Shown here piece by piece: positions 48,612 to 59,161 of a stretch of 64,000 bases of DNA (within the stretch, counting starts at the first letter, position 1; each line of letters opens with the position of its first letter). The stretch covers positions 33,017,790 to 33,081,789 of the forward strand of contig NC_065541.1 of the NCBI RefSeq assembly GCF_932294415.1. Reading direction: 5' to 3'. The position numbers and the translations under genes were made by a program. This DNA is from Quercus robur. Taxonomy: Eukaryota; Streptophyta; Magnoliopsida; Fagales; Fagaceae. Below the pieces are notes generated by a model, which was not told the origin of the DNA, made no database searches, and saw only the letters and a program-made list of their open reading frames with translations.

Positions 48612-48701
48612 AGGCTCCTTTGGGAAGCTTGGCAAGATTTAAACCTTATCATCTTGATCATAGTTGTTGTATTGTCATTGGCACTTGGAATTAAAACAGA
48701 G
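48612..48701 (+). pseudogene. Captured exon of an autoinhibited Ca2+-ATPase (ACA8/9/10 type)
   Basis: A 90-base exon-like piece with an acceptor (TTTTCCTGCAG ending at 48611) and a donor (GAG|GTGAGT at 48702). It encodes RLLWEAWQDLNLIILIIVVV followed by LSLALGIKTE, matching the first transmembrane segment of plasma-membrane P2B Ca2+-ATPases such as Arabidopsis ACA8, 9 and 10 (WEAWQDLTLIILI...LALGIKTEG, from memory). I see no neighbouring ATPase exon (calmodulin-binding N-terminus, DKTGT site) on either side. It sits inside CACTA-2, so it is a transposon-captured fragment, not a functional gene. Intact splice sites could let it join chimeric transcripts. Confidence 0.85.
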
Positions 48702-48709
48702 GTGAGTTT

Positions 48710-50040
48710 GGTGTTTTTTTTATAGATCATTTTCATCGTGAGTGTCAATTCATGGCATTTGTTTTTTGAACCATCCTTATTTAGGTTCTAGACTGTTGTG
48801 ATTTATATTTCATATCATGTGGAGTATGACCGTGTCTCTAAACAAAGAAAAGTCAGGTTGATCTAAGATAAATTATTCTCCAGAAACCTTGGTATTTTTT
48901 TGAGCCAATTTAACTTCATTTACATTATCAATATTTGTAGTGCACTAATTCTCTTACTCCCACTAACTTGCTCATTGTGTGTGAAGCCTGATCTATTGTG
49001 TTATTTATATTAAGTGACTTGCTCATTTTGTGTGAAGCTTTATCTATTATGGTAGTTAAACAATAAATTGTGGAGGTTTATTTTATTGTGTACTGAGCTT
49101 GATTAATATCTTCTTTTTGTTTTGCCTTTGGCTTATCTTAATTTTGTACACCTTACATGTTTGGTGTGAATTAATTAGGGGCTTCAAAATAGTTAATTAG
49201 TACAATTTACTTCCAAGCCAAATTTCAGATTGTGTTGAACTAGGATAAGCCATTTGAGCCAGCTCAATCTGATAGTTCTTCCTAAATTTACCAATTAGTT
49301 TAGTTTGTTAATCATTTATCATTCATAAGTTTATTCATTTGCTGTTGAATTTGATAATGATACCAAAATTTTAAATAGATTGGTCCATGAAAGAATCATC
49401 CTTAAATTGTGTTGGATATCTCTATCAAAAAGCATGTATTATTGGTGTTTGGTCTGTCTATACTCTTAATTTCAATTTTTTACCTTTGGGCCTTGACTTT
49501 TTGATCCACAATTAATAAAAATTTAGATAGCTCCCCACTTAAGTCTTACCCAATTTTATGTGGTTTACAGGTTGTTCTTGATGCACACAATGGTGTAATA
49601 TCTATAATGAAACTTGGAGCAAATTGGGTAGATATGCACTTGTTAGAGTGGATGTATGTGTTTTATGGAGTAAGGAAAATATGGGAGGAGGGATGGGGTG
49701 TCCTCTATGGGGAAGTACATGAAGAAAGGATGCATCATCTTTTTTTCAATGATACTAGCTTTTGTCATGGGCCTGGCCTTCTTTGTTGGGAAGTGGCACT
49801 TCTCCATATATCTGATAGTTGAGGATAATTGATGGAGCACAATGGGTTTCAATTTTTTTTTTCTTTTAATTAGCCATTTTGAAAACTTGGAACTATTTGA
49901 ATACTTGAAAATTAGATTGGTGCTTTAGTTTTTATATGAGAATGGAGTTTAATTTGAAACTGCACAATTGTGTTTATGTTTATATTTTGAATTAGGTTAT
50001 TAAATTTTGACCATGTGAAGGACTGAATCCAAATTTGTTT
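48710..50040. other. Interior of CACTA-2 downstream of the captured exon, with a small membrane-peptide frame
   Basis: Mostly AT-rich. An acceptor-like TGTGGTTTACAG ends at 49570, followed by a less AT-rich stretch to 49835. Within it a 37-codon + frame (49719-49832, MKKGCIIFFSMILAFVMGLA then FFVGKWHFS) would form one membrane helix. This may be a second captured exon. I do not recognise the source. Confidence 0.35.
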
Positions 50041-50044
50041 ATTT

Positions 50045-50320
50045 ATTTATTAAAAAAAAATACTTATTTCAACGGTTTCAAACTGTTGAAATTTATCTCA
50101 AGATAAAATATGTTTCAACAGTTTTTAATAATATTTCGATGTTTAATAACTGTTGATAAAGGTGAATCACATTTTTCGACGGTCACATAGGCTGTAGAAA
50201 AAAAAATTCGACATAGTTTTTAGTGGTGGCTCAACGGTCACTTAAACTGTCGAAAATACTTTTTTCGACAGTTTCTAATATTTTTTTTTTGACGGTTTCA
50301 ACCGTTGAAAATAGCAAACT
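50045..50320. repeat. Right subterminal inverted motifs of CACTA-2
   Basis: Several short paired motifs such as TTTCAACGGTTTCAAACTGTTGAAA (50068 onward, palindromic), TTCGACGGTCACATAGG with CTGTAGAAAA, TCAACGGTCACTTAAACTGTC with GAAAA, and GACGGTTTCAACCGTTGAAAA. They resemble protein-binding subterminal repeats. Confidence 0.75.
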
Positions 50321-50331
50321 TTCTTGTAGTG

Positions 50332-50801
50332 TCTCTCCTGTATTAAAAAAAAAGAAGAAAAAAAAGAACGTTCTCTCTTGTAGCTCCAGAGCTAATCTCT
50401 TTGGCATTTGTCTGGCTAGTGAGAAGGCCAGCAAAAAGCGTAAACATGCAAAGGCAAAGAACCATTCCTTTGGAGATAGTATCCGTTTGGGAAATCTAGC
50501 TTTTTGCTAAAGTTAGCTTTTTGATGAAAGTGTGCTAAAGTATAAAAAAGTGGGAAAAATTAAGATTTTAAAAAGATGTACATAAAAACTGAGTTTATAA
50601 GGTGATGCCAAACAGACTCATAGCCATTATAGGAGATTGGAATTGGACTTCATAAGTAAAATTATCCTAAATATAGGTATGTTTTCGTTAATCTTTGTTA
50701 TGGGTGCCACCTAAAATTAACGATTTATTTTTGGATAAGTTGGTAGTTAAGGGAGGGAGAATTTATTATTTTATGCCTATCAATTAAGTTAGATATACCA
50801 T
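50332..50801. other. Intergenic DNA between two CACTA-like elements
   Basis: Only 470 bases of non-coding DNA. A 95-codon + frame at 50223-50510 spans the transposon end and so is not a gene. Confidence 0.5.
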
Positions 50802-52800
50802 CACTACAAGAAAAAAAATGCATGTTACAACGGGAAAAATCGTTACAATAACTACAAAGTCGTTGTAATAAGGTGTTATTGCAATGAAAAAAAAGTTGTT
50901 GCGAGCTGTTATAATAAACCTTGAGGCAATAGGTTTATGCTGTTGGAAAAACTGGTTTTGCATTTCATACAAAACACATAGCAGAAGCAACACAAGGATC
51001 TACTTTATTCATGAGAGATAACATATAACCTTGAATTCTAGAACAAAGAAGAGAAAATGTACCTTGGTGCAGTAAAATTAAAAAACAAGACTTGAGAAGA
51101 CCTTTAATCTTCATCCCAATTCCACATGATGCCCAAGATGAGTGGTCTCTCAATCAATTCTTAAGTACGTTGATTTTCCTTCTTGTAAAAGTGTATTAAA
51201 AAAATCTTGTAGAGAAAATTGTTTTTCCCTTCTTTTTAGTCATACATACGTTTTAACTGTCTGGATGGTTACTTTATTTTTATTTAATAATTCTTATTAA
51301 ATAAAAAATGATTATCTAATTGGGTTAGCCTTTTGGGCTAGTCCAATTGAGCTTTAGTGTGTGGCTTGGGGTGGGACTAAAGGGACAAATAAAGTTCTAG
51401 CTCCAATAGGCCTCAGGCTTATCTGTTAACTCTTAACATGCCCAAAGTTACCATTAATTATATAACAAGTACCACTATGGAAATATAATTGCACTCTAGG
51501 CCATATTAATAAATTATATCCTAAGACTCTAATATGATATCATTTGACACCTCCATAAAATATCCATAGTGAACAAAGTCATAATAAATTGTCACTTTTT
51601 AACAACTATTTTATTCCTTGAGTCACCGGTTTAATCTTTTGGTTATTCATATTTATGAAGTCTAATTTCATTATATATAAACTTTAGTAACTCTTTACTA
51701 AAGTGGCCGACCCTGATTTACTATTTCCCATTAAACTTATCTTAAGGGGATATTTCTTGTCTCTATAGAAAGAGATTATGGATTCCATATTGAGAATATG
51801 TGTCCCCTCAACACTACGTGTAGTTACCCAATATACTGAAGTTTTAATCGTTAAATTAGATCTCACTCCTGATATATCAAAGCAACTTACATTTCATGAT
51901 CGGGTTCACTATCCTCTTAGGATTGAAAGTCTATGAAAATAAAAGTTGTGAGATTTATTATTCAGGTGACAGTTGTTAATTGAATAATTAATCTTATAGT
52001 GGTCCAGTTCAATGTGTCTTACACAGTTAAGACACATCAACACATCAACTAGAAGTCCCTACATCCATAATCAAGACAAACCATCTTAGTTGACATGTTA
52101 TAGTTTTCACAGATGAAAATGCCCAATTTCATCACGGACTACGAACTACATTTTTGAGTTTACAAAGAACTTGTGGTTTATATCTTCTGTAACTAAATCA
52201 CATACAATACATCTTAAGAACTATGATAATGTCCAATTAGTTCATTTACAAATAGTTTCATATAATTAAACAATTTAATTATTTATAACATGCCAATAAA
52301 TTGGATTTTAGGGCATAAACCCTAACATTTGCAATGCAAGATCTCGTTGCAATAAATTCTACATATTGCAACAAACAGGTTAATGAAGTAACTTTTTAAT
52401 CATAATAAATAACTTTGTGGCAATGGCTTATTGCTTCAAAGATTTTGTTTTAATATGTGAAAAATGTCATAACTTATTATAACAAAATTTTTGTTGTAAT
52501 AATTTATTACAACAAACAACCTTATTGCAAAAAGTTGAGTTATTTATTTATTTATTTATTTTATTACATTAATTTGTCTGTTACCTTGTCTTGCAATATA
52601 GACATTATAAGATAATATGAACATTATATTTAAGAACTACAATAACAAATTAAATATACAAAAAAAAAAATGCAAAAGTCAAAGTACTTCATCAAATTAA
52701 TATGTCCCAAAATACAAATATATACATAACATGTTGAGTTTACGATCAAACACATAGTTTCAAAAGTAAATATATACAAATATATACACAACTTATGAGA
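50802..52800. mobile_element. CACTA-like element 3, right end not found, split by a solo LTR
   Basis: CACTACAAGAAAA at 50802 starts a zone of short repeated motifs (GTTACAACGGGAAAAATCG, GTTGTAATAA, GTTGCAATAAA) that resumes after the solo LTR at 52328-52530. I find no CTTGTAGTG partner to the right, so the right boundary is arbitrary and the element is probably truncated. No transposase is visible. Confidence 0.55.
50941..52327 (-). mobile_element. Copia-type solo LTR (1387 bp)
   Basis: The sequence runs from TGTTGGAAAAACTGG to ATAAACCCTAACA. On the minus strand it starts TGTTAGGGTTTATGCCCTAA, which I recognise as a common copia LTR start in woody plants. Flanking pentamers are TATGC (50936-50940) and TTTGC (52328-52332), four of five matching, as in an aged target duplication. 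The subterminal motifs of CACTA-3 continue on both sides, so the LTR inserted into it. There is no internal region, hence a solo LTR. Confidence 0.85.
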
Positions 52801-54394
52801 GCAGTTCCTTCCCAAAAGTGATATCCATGTGTGGTGGGCCTTTTTGAGATTGTGGGCTGGGCTGCCTCTTGTCACAATACGGCCCAAAGGTTTTGGGTAG
52901 GAGAGTTAGGTCCGGTCCAATTGCAACTCACCTCAGACCAGCTTGTGTGCAAACTAAAGCCCCTTTGTTGAAACTTTGGTCGTATGCCCATGGCAGATGA
53001 GACTGTTACAAAAGAGTTATGGTAGACATATACAATATGACAACAATAAAGGAAATATATTTGTTGTTAGATAGAATACGTAAAGGGTTCTTAATCAAAA
53101 TAAAGAAAAAGGATGGCACAACACCAAGAAATACATTATAAATGAAATGGCAAAGGCAAAAGAGAAATAATATTGGTACTTAATTAATATAAGCAAAGAA
53201 GGAATGGTTAGTATACCGTGCTCAGTTGCATTACAAAACTAAGACAAAGGAGGGACTCCCTTAATGTGAATAACCTCACAGGTAGATCCTACTGTAGAAA
53301 TTATCCACTTTGGGAAAACAGGCCTAAATGACTTGTGCCCAGAAAATCCTTAATCCTTAACAGAGGGTAGGCTTTAAGAGGGAGAGAAGGGGTTAGCCTA
53401 TTGGTGCATGCCTACCATTCTATTCTCTCTCCGTTTTTCTTCCTAACTTTCTCTTTCTTTTTTCTTCGTTTTGTTACTTTGCTTTTGCACTCTTTTCTTT
53501 CTAGTTCTTACTCGTGTGTTATAGTGGTGACTGTTGTTGTTGTAATGTTGTGAATCTCTCGTTATGATTGTTGCTCTATGTTGATCCCCTTTACTATGCA
53601 CGGCAGAGGCTCCTTATATATTGCCTGCCGTGACTAGTTTTTTTACCATTTTACCCCTTAACCAAATTTGGCTGGGTATGGGTGTCCTTCTAGACCACCC
53701 ACTAGTTTGTCAGTTGTCTAGCCACCAACACTTACCTGTGCTAGCCGTGCCTATTACCAGACAAAGAAAACTATTTTGTTTGCTTATTCACCGTGGCATT
53801 CTTATTCGGAACAAGGTGGGCATCCTCTCTCACTATCCCTCATGGCATGCACCTAGTGATTCCAACTCACCATTCCCTCTTTTCGGTGGTATGTCATCCT
53901 AGCAGGACATTTCCCCCTAAAGAGTTTGAGCAGGAACCCTAGAATAGACTCCCCCTTCTCCCTACCGCCATACCATACCCTTACTTACCTCTGACCCATG
54001 ACCCACCACTCCTATATTGGCTGGGTACAAGTTGGTGGTGTCTGGGCCTTACGCTTGCTCCACTTTCGTGTATGTCCAAAGCTTGTCTGCTGCTCATGTG
54101 TTTGCCATGGTCTGGAGGCTTATCTGTGCATTCTTCCGCTCATCCTTGACCTGTTGTGGTGTGAACTATTTTCTGATCTTCCATTCTTTATGGCTTGCTT
54201 CCTTCAAGGGTTGGGCTTTGCTTGATTGTGGGCTTTTCTCTCTTTAGCCCACTCTTTGCTCCCTCCATAAACTTGCAAGCATTCCTACCACGCCACTTTG
54301 TTATTCTTGCTGTGGTGTTATTTGACCTGTACTTGCTGGGCCTCTTTTGGGCATGCTGTATGCTTTTCTTTCACTTGATTACAGTAACTCATCA
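52801..54394. other. LTR-like repetitive DNA of uncertain identity
   Basis: From about 52828 (TGTGTGGTGGGCC) to about 54390 (ending TTGATTACA) the composition differs from both neighbours. It has pyrimidine-rich stretches and a TATA-like CCTTATATATTGCC at 53612. It abuts the broken end of the gypsy-2 pol. It could be an LTR of another element, but no target duplication or partner supports this. Small frames at 53621-54614 resemble no protein I know. Confidence 0.35.
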
Positions 54395-56400
54395 TTGTCA
54401 TTGGCATAGACCGCTTCTTCGGAGCTTAAACACCTCATGTATGGGTGGGAGAAGCCTCTCTTGTATAAGATGTCCTTTATTAGAACAAATCATGCTACTT
54501 GGACCTTTAACTTCCTCGCAGCTTCCTTATCGTCTGGTAATGCGTCGTTTTTTAAGTAAGAGACTATTGGTGTGGTCTAGTTGCTTTCAGAACCTATCAC
54601 CTGCACATCAATAATATCTATTAATGGTGAAAACTGAACGAAGGAAAGTACGTTGTCAGGGATGATCATGTATTCTGCTAATGCAGCCTTAGCAAGACGG
54701 TTGGCTTGCTCGTTCTCTCCTCTGGAGATTTGAACAATCTTAGCCTGTAGGTCGTCCACCCTTCTCTTTACTTGCTCCAGGTACTTCTTCATCCTTTTGC
54801 CCTTACATTCGTAATCATCGTTTACTTGGTTCATGACGACTTAGGAGTCATAATGAATAACCACACTCGCAGCCCCTGCCGCATTAGCGAGATCTAGTCC
54901 CGCTACTAAAGCTTCGTACTCTGCTTCATTGTTGGTTGTAAGGAAGTCGAGACGAACCATGCATTCAATCTCGTCCCCTTCTAGAGAACGAATTACAATG
55001 CCCACTCCACTAGCTTGTTTGTTGGACGTTCTGTCGGTGTGTATACTCCATTGAGGATACTCTTCTGCCCCCTAGCCTTCCACATTAGTGAACTCCGCAA
55101 TGAAGTTAGCAGCCACCTGCCCCTTGATGGCAGTACGCGGGTGGTACTGTATGTCGAACTCACTTAACTCTATTGCCCATAGTGCCATTCGTCTGGCAAC
55201 TTCAGGATTGCTTATCACTCGCTGTAGGGGCTTGTCCGTTAGGACGATCACCGTGTGGGCTTGGAAGTATGGCTTGAGCTTGTGGGTTGCTGTAACTAAA
55301 GCGAAGGCGAGCTTTTCCATCAGTGGGTACCTCTCCTTTACACCACGAAGTGCCCGGTTGGTATAGTATGCAGGCTTTTGCACCTAGTCTTCTTCTCTAA
55401 TCAAGGCTGCACTGACGGTGGTCGGGGATACAGCCAAGTAGAGGAACAATTCTTCCCTTGGTTTTGAGGGATTTAGCAGCAGAGGGGAAGAGAAGTAGGC
55501 CTTCAGATCCTCGAATGCCTACTGACACTCGGTCGTCCATTCAAAAGATTTCTTAAGCGTGTGGAAGAAAGGTTGACACTTATCTGTCACCCTTGTCACG
55601 AACCTATTTAGTGCGGCTACCTTGCCGTTGAGGCTTTGTACTTCTTTCACGTTCTTTGGAGGCGCCATCTCTATTATGGCCCAGATCTTGTCTGGGTTAG
55701 CCTTGATACCCCTTTAAGACACCATGAACCCTAGAAACTTTCTTGTCGTCACCCCAAATGCACATTTGCCTGGATTGAGCTTCATGTTGTAAGAGCGAAG
55801 GGTGTCAAAGGTTTTCTTGAGATCATCCTCCCTTCGGCTCTTTACCAGCATGTCGTTAACGTAGACTTGGACATTTCTTCCAATTCGATGTGCGAACATT
55901 TTGTTCATGAGCCTTTGATATGTTGTACCTGCATTCTTAAGGCCGAACGGCATCACTTTGTAGCAGAAAAGGCCTTGGCTGGCAATGAACGAAGTCTTCT
56001 TCTGATCTGCTTTGTCCATTTTGATCTAATTATAACCTAAAAAAGCGTCCATGAAGCTCAGTAATTGGTGTTGGGCCATAGAGTCAATTAGGACATCAAC
56101 TCACGGGAGGGGGTAGCTATCTTTGGGGCATGCTTTGTTCAAGTCTGTGAAGTCCATGCACATTCTCCATTTCCTGTTGGTTTTCTTGACCATCACCACA
56201 TTTGCCAGCCAGTTGGGGTAGTAAAATTCCCTGATGAAGCCTGCCTCTTGTAACTTGCGGACTTCTTCTGCTATAGCTCGGTCTCGTTCTTGAGCGAACA
56301 CCTGTTTCTTTTGACGGATGGGAGAAAAGGAGGGCGACACATTCAACCTGTGCACCACGACCGAAAGGTCAATTCCTAGCATGTCTTCATGGCTTCAGGC
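54395..56400 (-). pseudogene. gypsy-2 reverse transcriptase and RNase H, broken
   Basis: The minus frame 56382-56101 gives the RT N-terminus (VVHRLNVSPSFSPIRQKKQV, FYYPNWLANVVMVKK, MDFTDLNKACPKDSYPLP). 56019-55714 gives MPFGLKNAGTTYQRLMNKMF and the catalytic box as YVNDMLVKS, where the first Asp of YxDD is Asn. 55383-55072 gives the connection and RNase H lead (AHTVIVLTDKPLQRV, YHPRTAIKGQVAANF). RNase H continues with NNEAEYEALVAGLDLA near 54930 and ISRGENEQANRLAKAALAEY near 54690. Several in-frame stops are present (around 56030, 55722, 55531, 55386, 55074, 54842, 54577). Confidence 0.9.
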
Positions 56401-56639
56401 AAATACATCTTGGTTCTCTTTGAGAAAAGTTGTGAGTGCTTGGCGGACCATCAGGCTGGCGAGGGTGCCAATCCTTATTGTTCAATCTGGCCTAGAGTTG
56501 TTGAGAAGTACCTCTTCAAGTTTTTCAATGGGCTCTGCCACCGTCTGCTGCTCTTCTATGTTCATTGTCTGCACATGATCGTCCATCTCCAACATTGCTA
56601 TGTAACACTTGCGTGCAGCCACTTGATCTCCACGTAATT

Positions 56640-57110
56640 CTCCTACTCCATACTCGGTGGGGAACTTGATCATCAGGTGGTAGCTTGATCATCAGTTGAG
56701 GGTAAGTCATCCAAGGATGGCATTATAGGCAGATGAGCAATCGATAACAAGGAATGTAACATCTTTAGTGATTTGTTGAGGATAATCACCAACTGTAATG
56801 GGTAGTGTGACTGCGCTGAGGGGGTAAACCTTATTCCTTCCGAACCCGATGAGTGGGGAGATGGTCGGGACCAGCCATTCTCTGTCAATCCTCATTTGCT
56901 GGAACGCTGGGTAGTATAGGATATTAGCAAAGCTTCCATTGTTGACCAGGACCCGGTGTGTGTTTTAGTCCTCTACCTGTATGCTAACGACGAGTGCATC
57001 GTCATGCGGGTGGTGGAGATGTCGAGCATCTTCTTCTGAGAATTCGATGATGGGGTTGTCGATCTGCACCATCTTTGGGACGAAACCCATTAGCTAGACA
57101 TTCTGAACCA
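56640..57110 (-). pseudogene. gypsy-2 protease region, active-site Asp changed
   Basis: The minus strand encodes the retropepsin fold. The site normally read as Asp-x-Gly appears as VNNGSFANILYYPAFQQM near 56950, so the Asp is Asn. A conserved downstream part follows (VGDYPQQITKDVTFLVIDCS, then SAYNAILG, 56790-56707). This copy cannot cleave its polyprotein. Confidence 0.8.
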
Positions 57111-57299
57111 TCTCGAGGTAAGTCTTACAGGCCTTTTTGGACGAACTCGAGGTCGCAATGCCTCCCATAATCATTCTTATATCTCTTATGGGCAGCCTAG
57201 GATGCTCGTTCTCCCATTGGGGAACTTGCTCTTGTGGTGGGTCCACTTTTTTCTTGCTAACGAACCTTTGCAACTTTCCTTGTCTGATAAGAGCTTCTA

Positions 57300-58552
57300 T
57301 TTGTTGCTACAAATTATAGCAGTCGGCTGTGTCATGACTGTGATCACGGTGGAAGCGACAATACTTGTCTCTAGACCTCTTATTGGGATCTCCCTTCAAC
57401 TTGCTGGGAAATGTCAAGGCTCCTTCGTCTTTGATGTGCATCAAGACTTGGTCGATCGGTGCAGTCAGCGGGGTGAAACTTGTGAACTTCTTCGTGGGGG
57501 GCTTGGAGTGCCTATCCTTTCACCGTTCTCCAATCCTAGCCATCTTCCGCCCCCTATCTTGTTGTACGTCCTCTTGTCTTTCTATCTTTTTGGGCTGCTT
57601 TTCTTGGGCCAATAGTGCATTTTCCACGTTCATGTACTTAGTAGTCCTGTAAAGCACATCCGACATGGTCTTTGGGTCGTTCTTATATAAAGAAAAAAGG
57701 AACTTACCCTTTTGTAGCCCATTTGTGAATGCAGCTACGAGTATCTTGTCGTCAGCTTCATCGATTGAGAGGGCCTTTTTATTGAAACGGGTTATGTAAG
57801 ACCTCAGCGTCTCATCCTCCCGTTGCTTAATGTTCATCAGGCATGCAGTGGACTTCTTATACCTATGTCCCCCAATAAAGTGTGAGGCAAACTGGGCACT
57901 TAACTCCTTGAAGGTACTAATGGAGTTGGGCGTCAACCCGCTGAACCAAATCCTTACGGGTCCCTTCAACATAGTGGGGAAGGCTCTACACATGATCTCA
58001 TCCGCCATTCCTTGTAGGTCCATTAGGGTCTTGAAAGACTCCAATTGATCTAGGGGATCCTTAGATCCGTCATAGGTCTCCAACTGTGGCATAAAGAACT
58101 TTGGTGGAAGGGGGAACTAAGTGACAAATGCTGTGAATGGCAAGTCAGTTCGATGGACTAGGTCATCGAGGTCACTAAACACCCGTCCTCTGAGGACATT
58201 CATCATGAAGTCCATTCGTTTCTTCATCATCTGCATCTCTGCGACAATGTGAGGTGGAGCCGTATCTGTGACGGATAGACGACTCGTGTCTTATCGCTTT
58301 GGTCTGCTTGGGGCATTACTACCTTCCGACCCTTCTTGGTCCCTTCTCTCAGTGTTTGTGCCTTCTTAGTCCTCCTCCTAAGTGTTAGGCCCCCGCGTTC
58401 TTTTGGCGCAGCTGCTCTTCTAGATCATGGTTTTGCTTGGTGAGGTGCTCTACGACAGTGGCAAGAGTTTGAACTTGTCTCTCGAGGGTGGTGGTGCATG
58501 GTTCGTCTCCTTGAATATTGTTGGTGTCGCCATCGAACGAGTCATGCAACTT
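57300..58552 (-). pseudogene. gypsy-2 gag with zinc knuckle, broken
   Basis: A coiled-coil N-terminus (LERQVQTLATVVEHLTKQNH, near 58480) is followed by stops. The capsid-type gag domain is the 190-codon frame 58092-57520 (MPQLETYDGSKDPLDQLESF, VRIWFSGLTPNSI, KQREDETLRSYITRFN), typical of plant Retrotrans_gag. A zinc knuckle-like motif CRFHRDHSHDTADCYNL follows at about 57360-57310, with a stop right after it. Confidence 0.88.
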
Positions 58553-58553
58553 T

Positions 58554-58571
58554 TTCCCACAAACGGCGCCA
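58554..58571 (-). promoter_or_regulatory. Primer binding site of gypsy-2 (tRNA-Asp type)
   Basis: Two bases after the LTR end the minus strand reads TGGCGCCGTTTGTGGGA. The first ten bases match the complement of the plant tRNA-Asp 3' end (TGGCGCCGTTGCC...), as used by other gypsy elements. Similarity fades after that. Confidence 0.7.
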
Positions 58572-58573
58572 AC

Positions 58574-59161
58574 TGATGATGCTGAAAATTGTCAGTAAGT
58601 CACATAGTTCTCACGTGCTTGAAACAACACCTGCGAAACAAAAACAAAGATCCTGTAGAGAGTACCAGTGTGGTATCGGCCAAATACCCTTCGAAGGTCA
58701 AGTTAGAGAACTTTCACAACTCTAGAGTGTCAGAGTTGGGGAAATTATGCATACCTTGGTTTGTGAGGGTTTTGGAGTTTTTATAGTAGTGTAGAGTTGA
58801 CATTTGTTTCTTGGTGGAGAGGGCCTTTCCTTGTGGGGAAGATCCTTGTTAATGCGCGTATTTTGCGAGATTCTTTCCTTATAAGGACTCTCTCGATTAG
58901 GGTTAATCGTGAGGCATAAGATATTTCCTTATGTACTTATTTATGGAGCCCAAGCAAAAAACCATGCTGGAGCCGTCAAGAGCCCCCCTTTACTCCCATT
59001 AGCTTCTTTCCGTCAGCTCCCCATCATGTCAAGGCGGTCTAGTTGTCCAACAGAAAGTCATCGGCTTGAAGGCAGAGTCATCGTCTTCTGCATAGTAAAG
59101 CTAATGGGTTCTTTGAGTCCGACGATTTTATCTTATATGGACAAGACTAATACCTTTCTCA
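58574..59161 (-). repeat. 5' LTR of gypsy-2
   Basis: On the minus strand it starts TGAGAAAGG (59161) and ends GCATCATCA (58574), two bases before the PBS. A TATA box (CTATAAAAACTCC, near 58785) sits in the expected U3 position. The 588-bp length is plausible. The outer boundary is less certain: TGTCCATATAAG at about 59143 is an alternative start. Confidence 0.7.

Larger units (their letters stand above)
45028..50331. mobile_element. CACTA-like element 2 (5.3 kb), non-autonomous, with a captured gene exon
   Basis: The left end CACTACAACAAACTTGAG at 45028 and the right end GCAAACTTTCTTGTAGTG ending at 50331 are inverted copies with few mismatches. A 3-bp repeat TCT flanks both ends (45025-45027 and 50332-50334). 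The left subterminal zone has 45-bp tandem repeats; the right has GACGGTTTCAACCGTTGAAA-type inverted motifs. No tnp2 or Transposase_24 sequence is visible inside, so it must depend on another element. It carries a host-like exon at 48612-48701. Its motif (GACGGT / AACGGGTT) differs from CACTA-1. Confidence 0.88.
54395..59161 (-). mobile_element. Ty3/gypsy LTR retrotransposon 2, 3'-truncated before integrase
   Basis: Read on the minus strand: 5' LTR (59161-58574), primer binding site (58571-58554), gag, zinc knuckle, protease, RT and RNase H in order, then an abrupt end near 54395 after VSYLKNDALP and a broken LYKRGFSHP segment. Integrase, polypurine tract and 3' LTR are missing. Frameshifts, stops and catalytic changes make it inactive. 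The protein types resemble the TAT-like clade but differ clearly from element 1, so it is a separate family. Confidence 0.88.

Noticed and set aside
48612..48701. A functional Ca2+-ATPase gene in this window
   Set aside because: Only one exon is present; no phosphorylation site, nucleotide-binding domain or other membrane segments are found nearby.
52828..54395. A second full LTR bounding gypsy-2
   Set aside because: It has no similarity to the LTR at 58574-59161, no target duplication and no polypurine tract next to it.
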